Below, piece after piece: positions 63,611-64,000 of a stretch of DNA of 64,000 nt (the first letter of the stretch is position 1; each line of letters opens with the position of its first letter). The stretch lies in NCBI RefSeq assembly GCF_900103535.1, contig NZ_FNHQ01000015.1, positions 1 through 64,000 of the forward strand, written 5' to 3'. The position numbers were made by a program, and so were the translations under genes. The notes beneath the pieces were generated by a model that was given only the letters and a program-made list of their open reading frames with translations, did no database searches and was not told the origin of the DNA. This DNA comes from Megasphaera paucivorans (GTDB lineage: Bacteria > Bacillota > Negativicutes > Veillonellales > Megasphaeraceae).

Positions 63611-63895
63611 TTGTTATCATAGGAAACAGTCATTTTTTTTCACATTTATTGATGGCAGCTGCCGATCCTGCATGTTTTTTTATAATTTTGCCGCTTTTTT
63701 TATTGCGTAAATCAGCAATAAAGTATGTTTAGTATACGCTCCTACATTTTTCTTTGTTTTTCTTTAAATAATAACCGTTACAGTTTTGCTACAATATGTT
63801 ACAATATAGATAAAATAAAGCCAGGATATACGACATGATCAAGCTTGTATCCGAGATTATAGAAAGGCCGGTATTTTAGCCGACAGGTGAATCAC
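63611..63895. other. Divergent intergenic region before the activator ATPase gene
   Basis: AT-rich. A rightward promoter is likely at about 63776-63805 (TTACAG, 16 bases, TACAAT). The leader up to 63895 has a GGATA/TATCC hairpin and a short GGC/GCC hairpin. No known riboswitch was recognised. Confidence 0.4.
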
Positions 63896-64000
63896 ATGCA
63901 AAATATTTTACATATTGGTATCGATATTGGATCTACAACAGTAAAAATTGCTGTTCTGGATGAAAACAAGCATTGCTTGCATGCCTGCTACGTACGCCAT
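63896..64000 (+). CDS. BcrA/BadF-type activator ATPase, N-terminal fragment
   Basis: The first 35 codons of a protein cut by the window edge. The product begins with the ASKHA phosphate-binding loop IGIDIGSTTVKIAVLDE. This is the opening of the 2-hydroxyacyl-CoA dehydratase activator/BcrA-BadF family (CoA-substrate-specific enzyme activase). The start is ATG 63896 after AGGTGA. Whether the full gene is a single activator domain or the long two-domain form cannot be seen. Confidence 0.7.
   Translation, partial: MQNILHIGIDIGSTTVKIAVLDENKHCLHACYVRH

Overview
The window looks like the chromosome of an anaerobic, diderm Firmicute, most likely class Negativicutes (Megasphaera/Veillonella/Dialister relatives). 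The base composition is moderately AT-rich. Nucleotide-sugar genes of the lipopolysaccharide type and a Tad pilus with an outer-membrane secretin imply an outer membrane. The Rnf complex, an FprA-type flavodiiron protein and the start of a BcrA/BadF-type activator ATPase imply strict anaerobic energy metabolism. The genus is an inference; no rRNA or marker phylogeny is available here.

Region 1 (1-17.7 kb) is a surface-glycan locus. After a small, possibly transposase-derived fragment comes one plus-strand multi-spanning membrane protein behind a perfect-consensus promoter. Facing it is a long minus-strand operon. It encodes rfbF-rfbG-rfbH (CDP-3,6-dideoxyhexose route), a DRE-TIM aldolase fused to a second domain, a ThDP enzyme of the acetolactate-synthase/YerE type, an SDR reductase/epimerase, GtrA, two GtrB-like GT2 enzymes, a UGM-like flavoprotein and two paralogous giant membrane proteins. 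Together they suggest synthesis of a branched-chain CDP-sugar and Gtr-type glycan decoration.

Region 2 (17.9-29.9 kb) is a Tad (Flp) pilus locus: a TadG-like protein and prepilin peptidase on the plus strand, and rcpC, rcpA, two CpaE/TadZ-like ATPases, tadB, flp, tadE, tadA, tadC and a DUF192 gene on the minus strand. The pilin flp sits mid-operon but has its own promoter and terminator.

Region 3 (29.9-46.4 kb) carries redox and housekeeping genes: a Crp/Fnr regulator divergent from a ferredoxin-like protein, a GlcD-type oxidase, an Lrp regulator, and an rseC-rnfCDGEAB-apbE operon behind a candidate Fur box. Then come pyrG, argS, a DUF1934 gene and aspA.

Region 4 (46.4-64 kb) holds a TIGR03915/TIGR03916 DNA-repair-associated radical-SAM pair, a WG-repeat secreted protein, a 52-aa protein, an FprA flavodiiron protein, and a three-gene membrane cluster (DUF2157-like, GDYXXLXY-like and an unknown). 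It continues with UspA, an Orn/Lys/Arg decarboxylase, an ArsB/NhaD-type transporter, three tRNAs (His, Gln, Lys), spermidine synthase and a purine permease with a structured leader. A truncated activator ATPase runs off the right edge. No CRISPR array, rRNA or prophage was seen.
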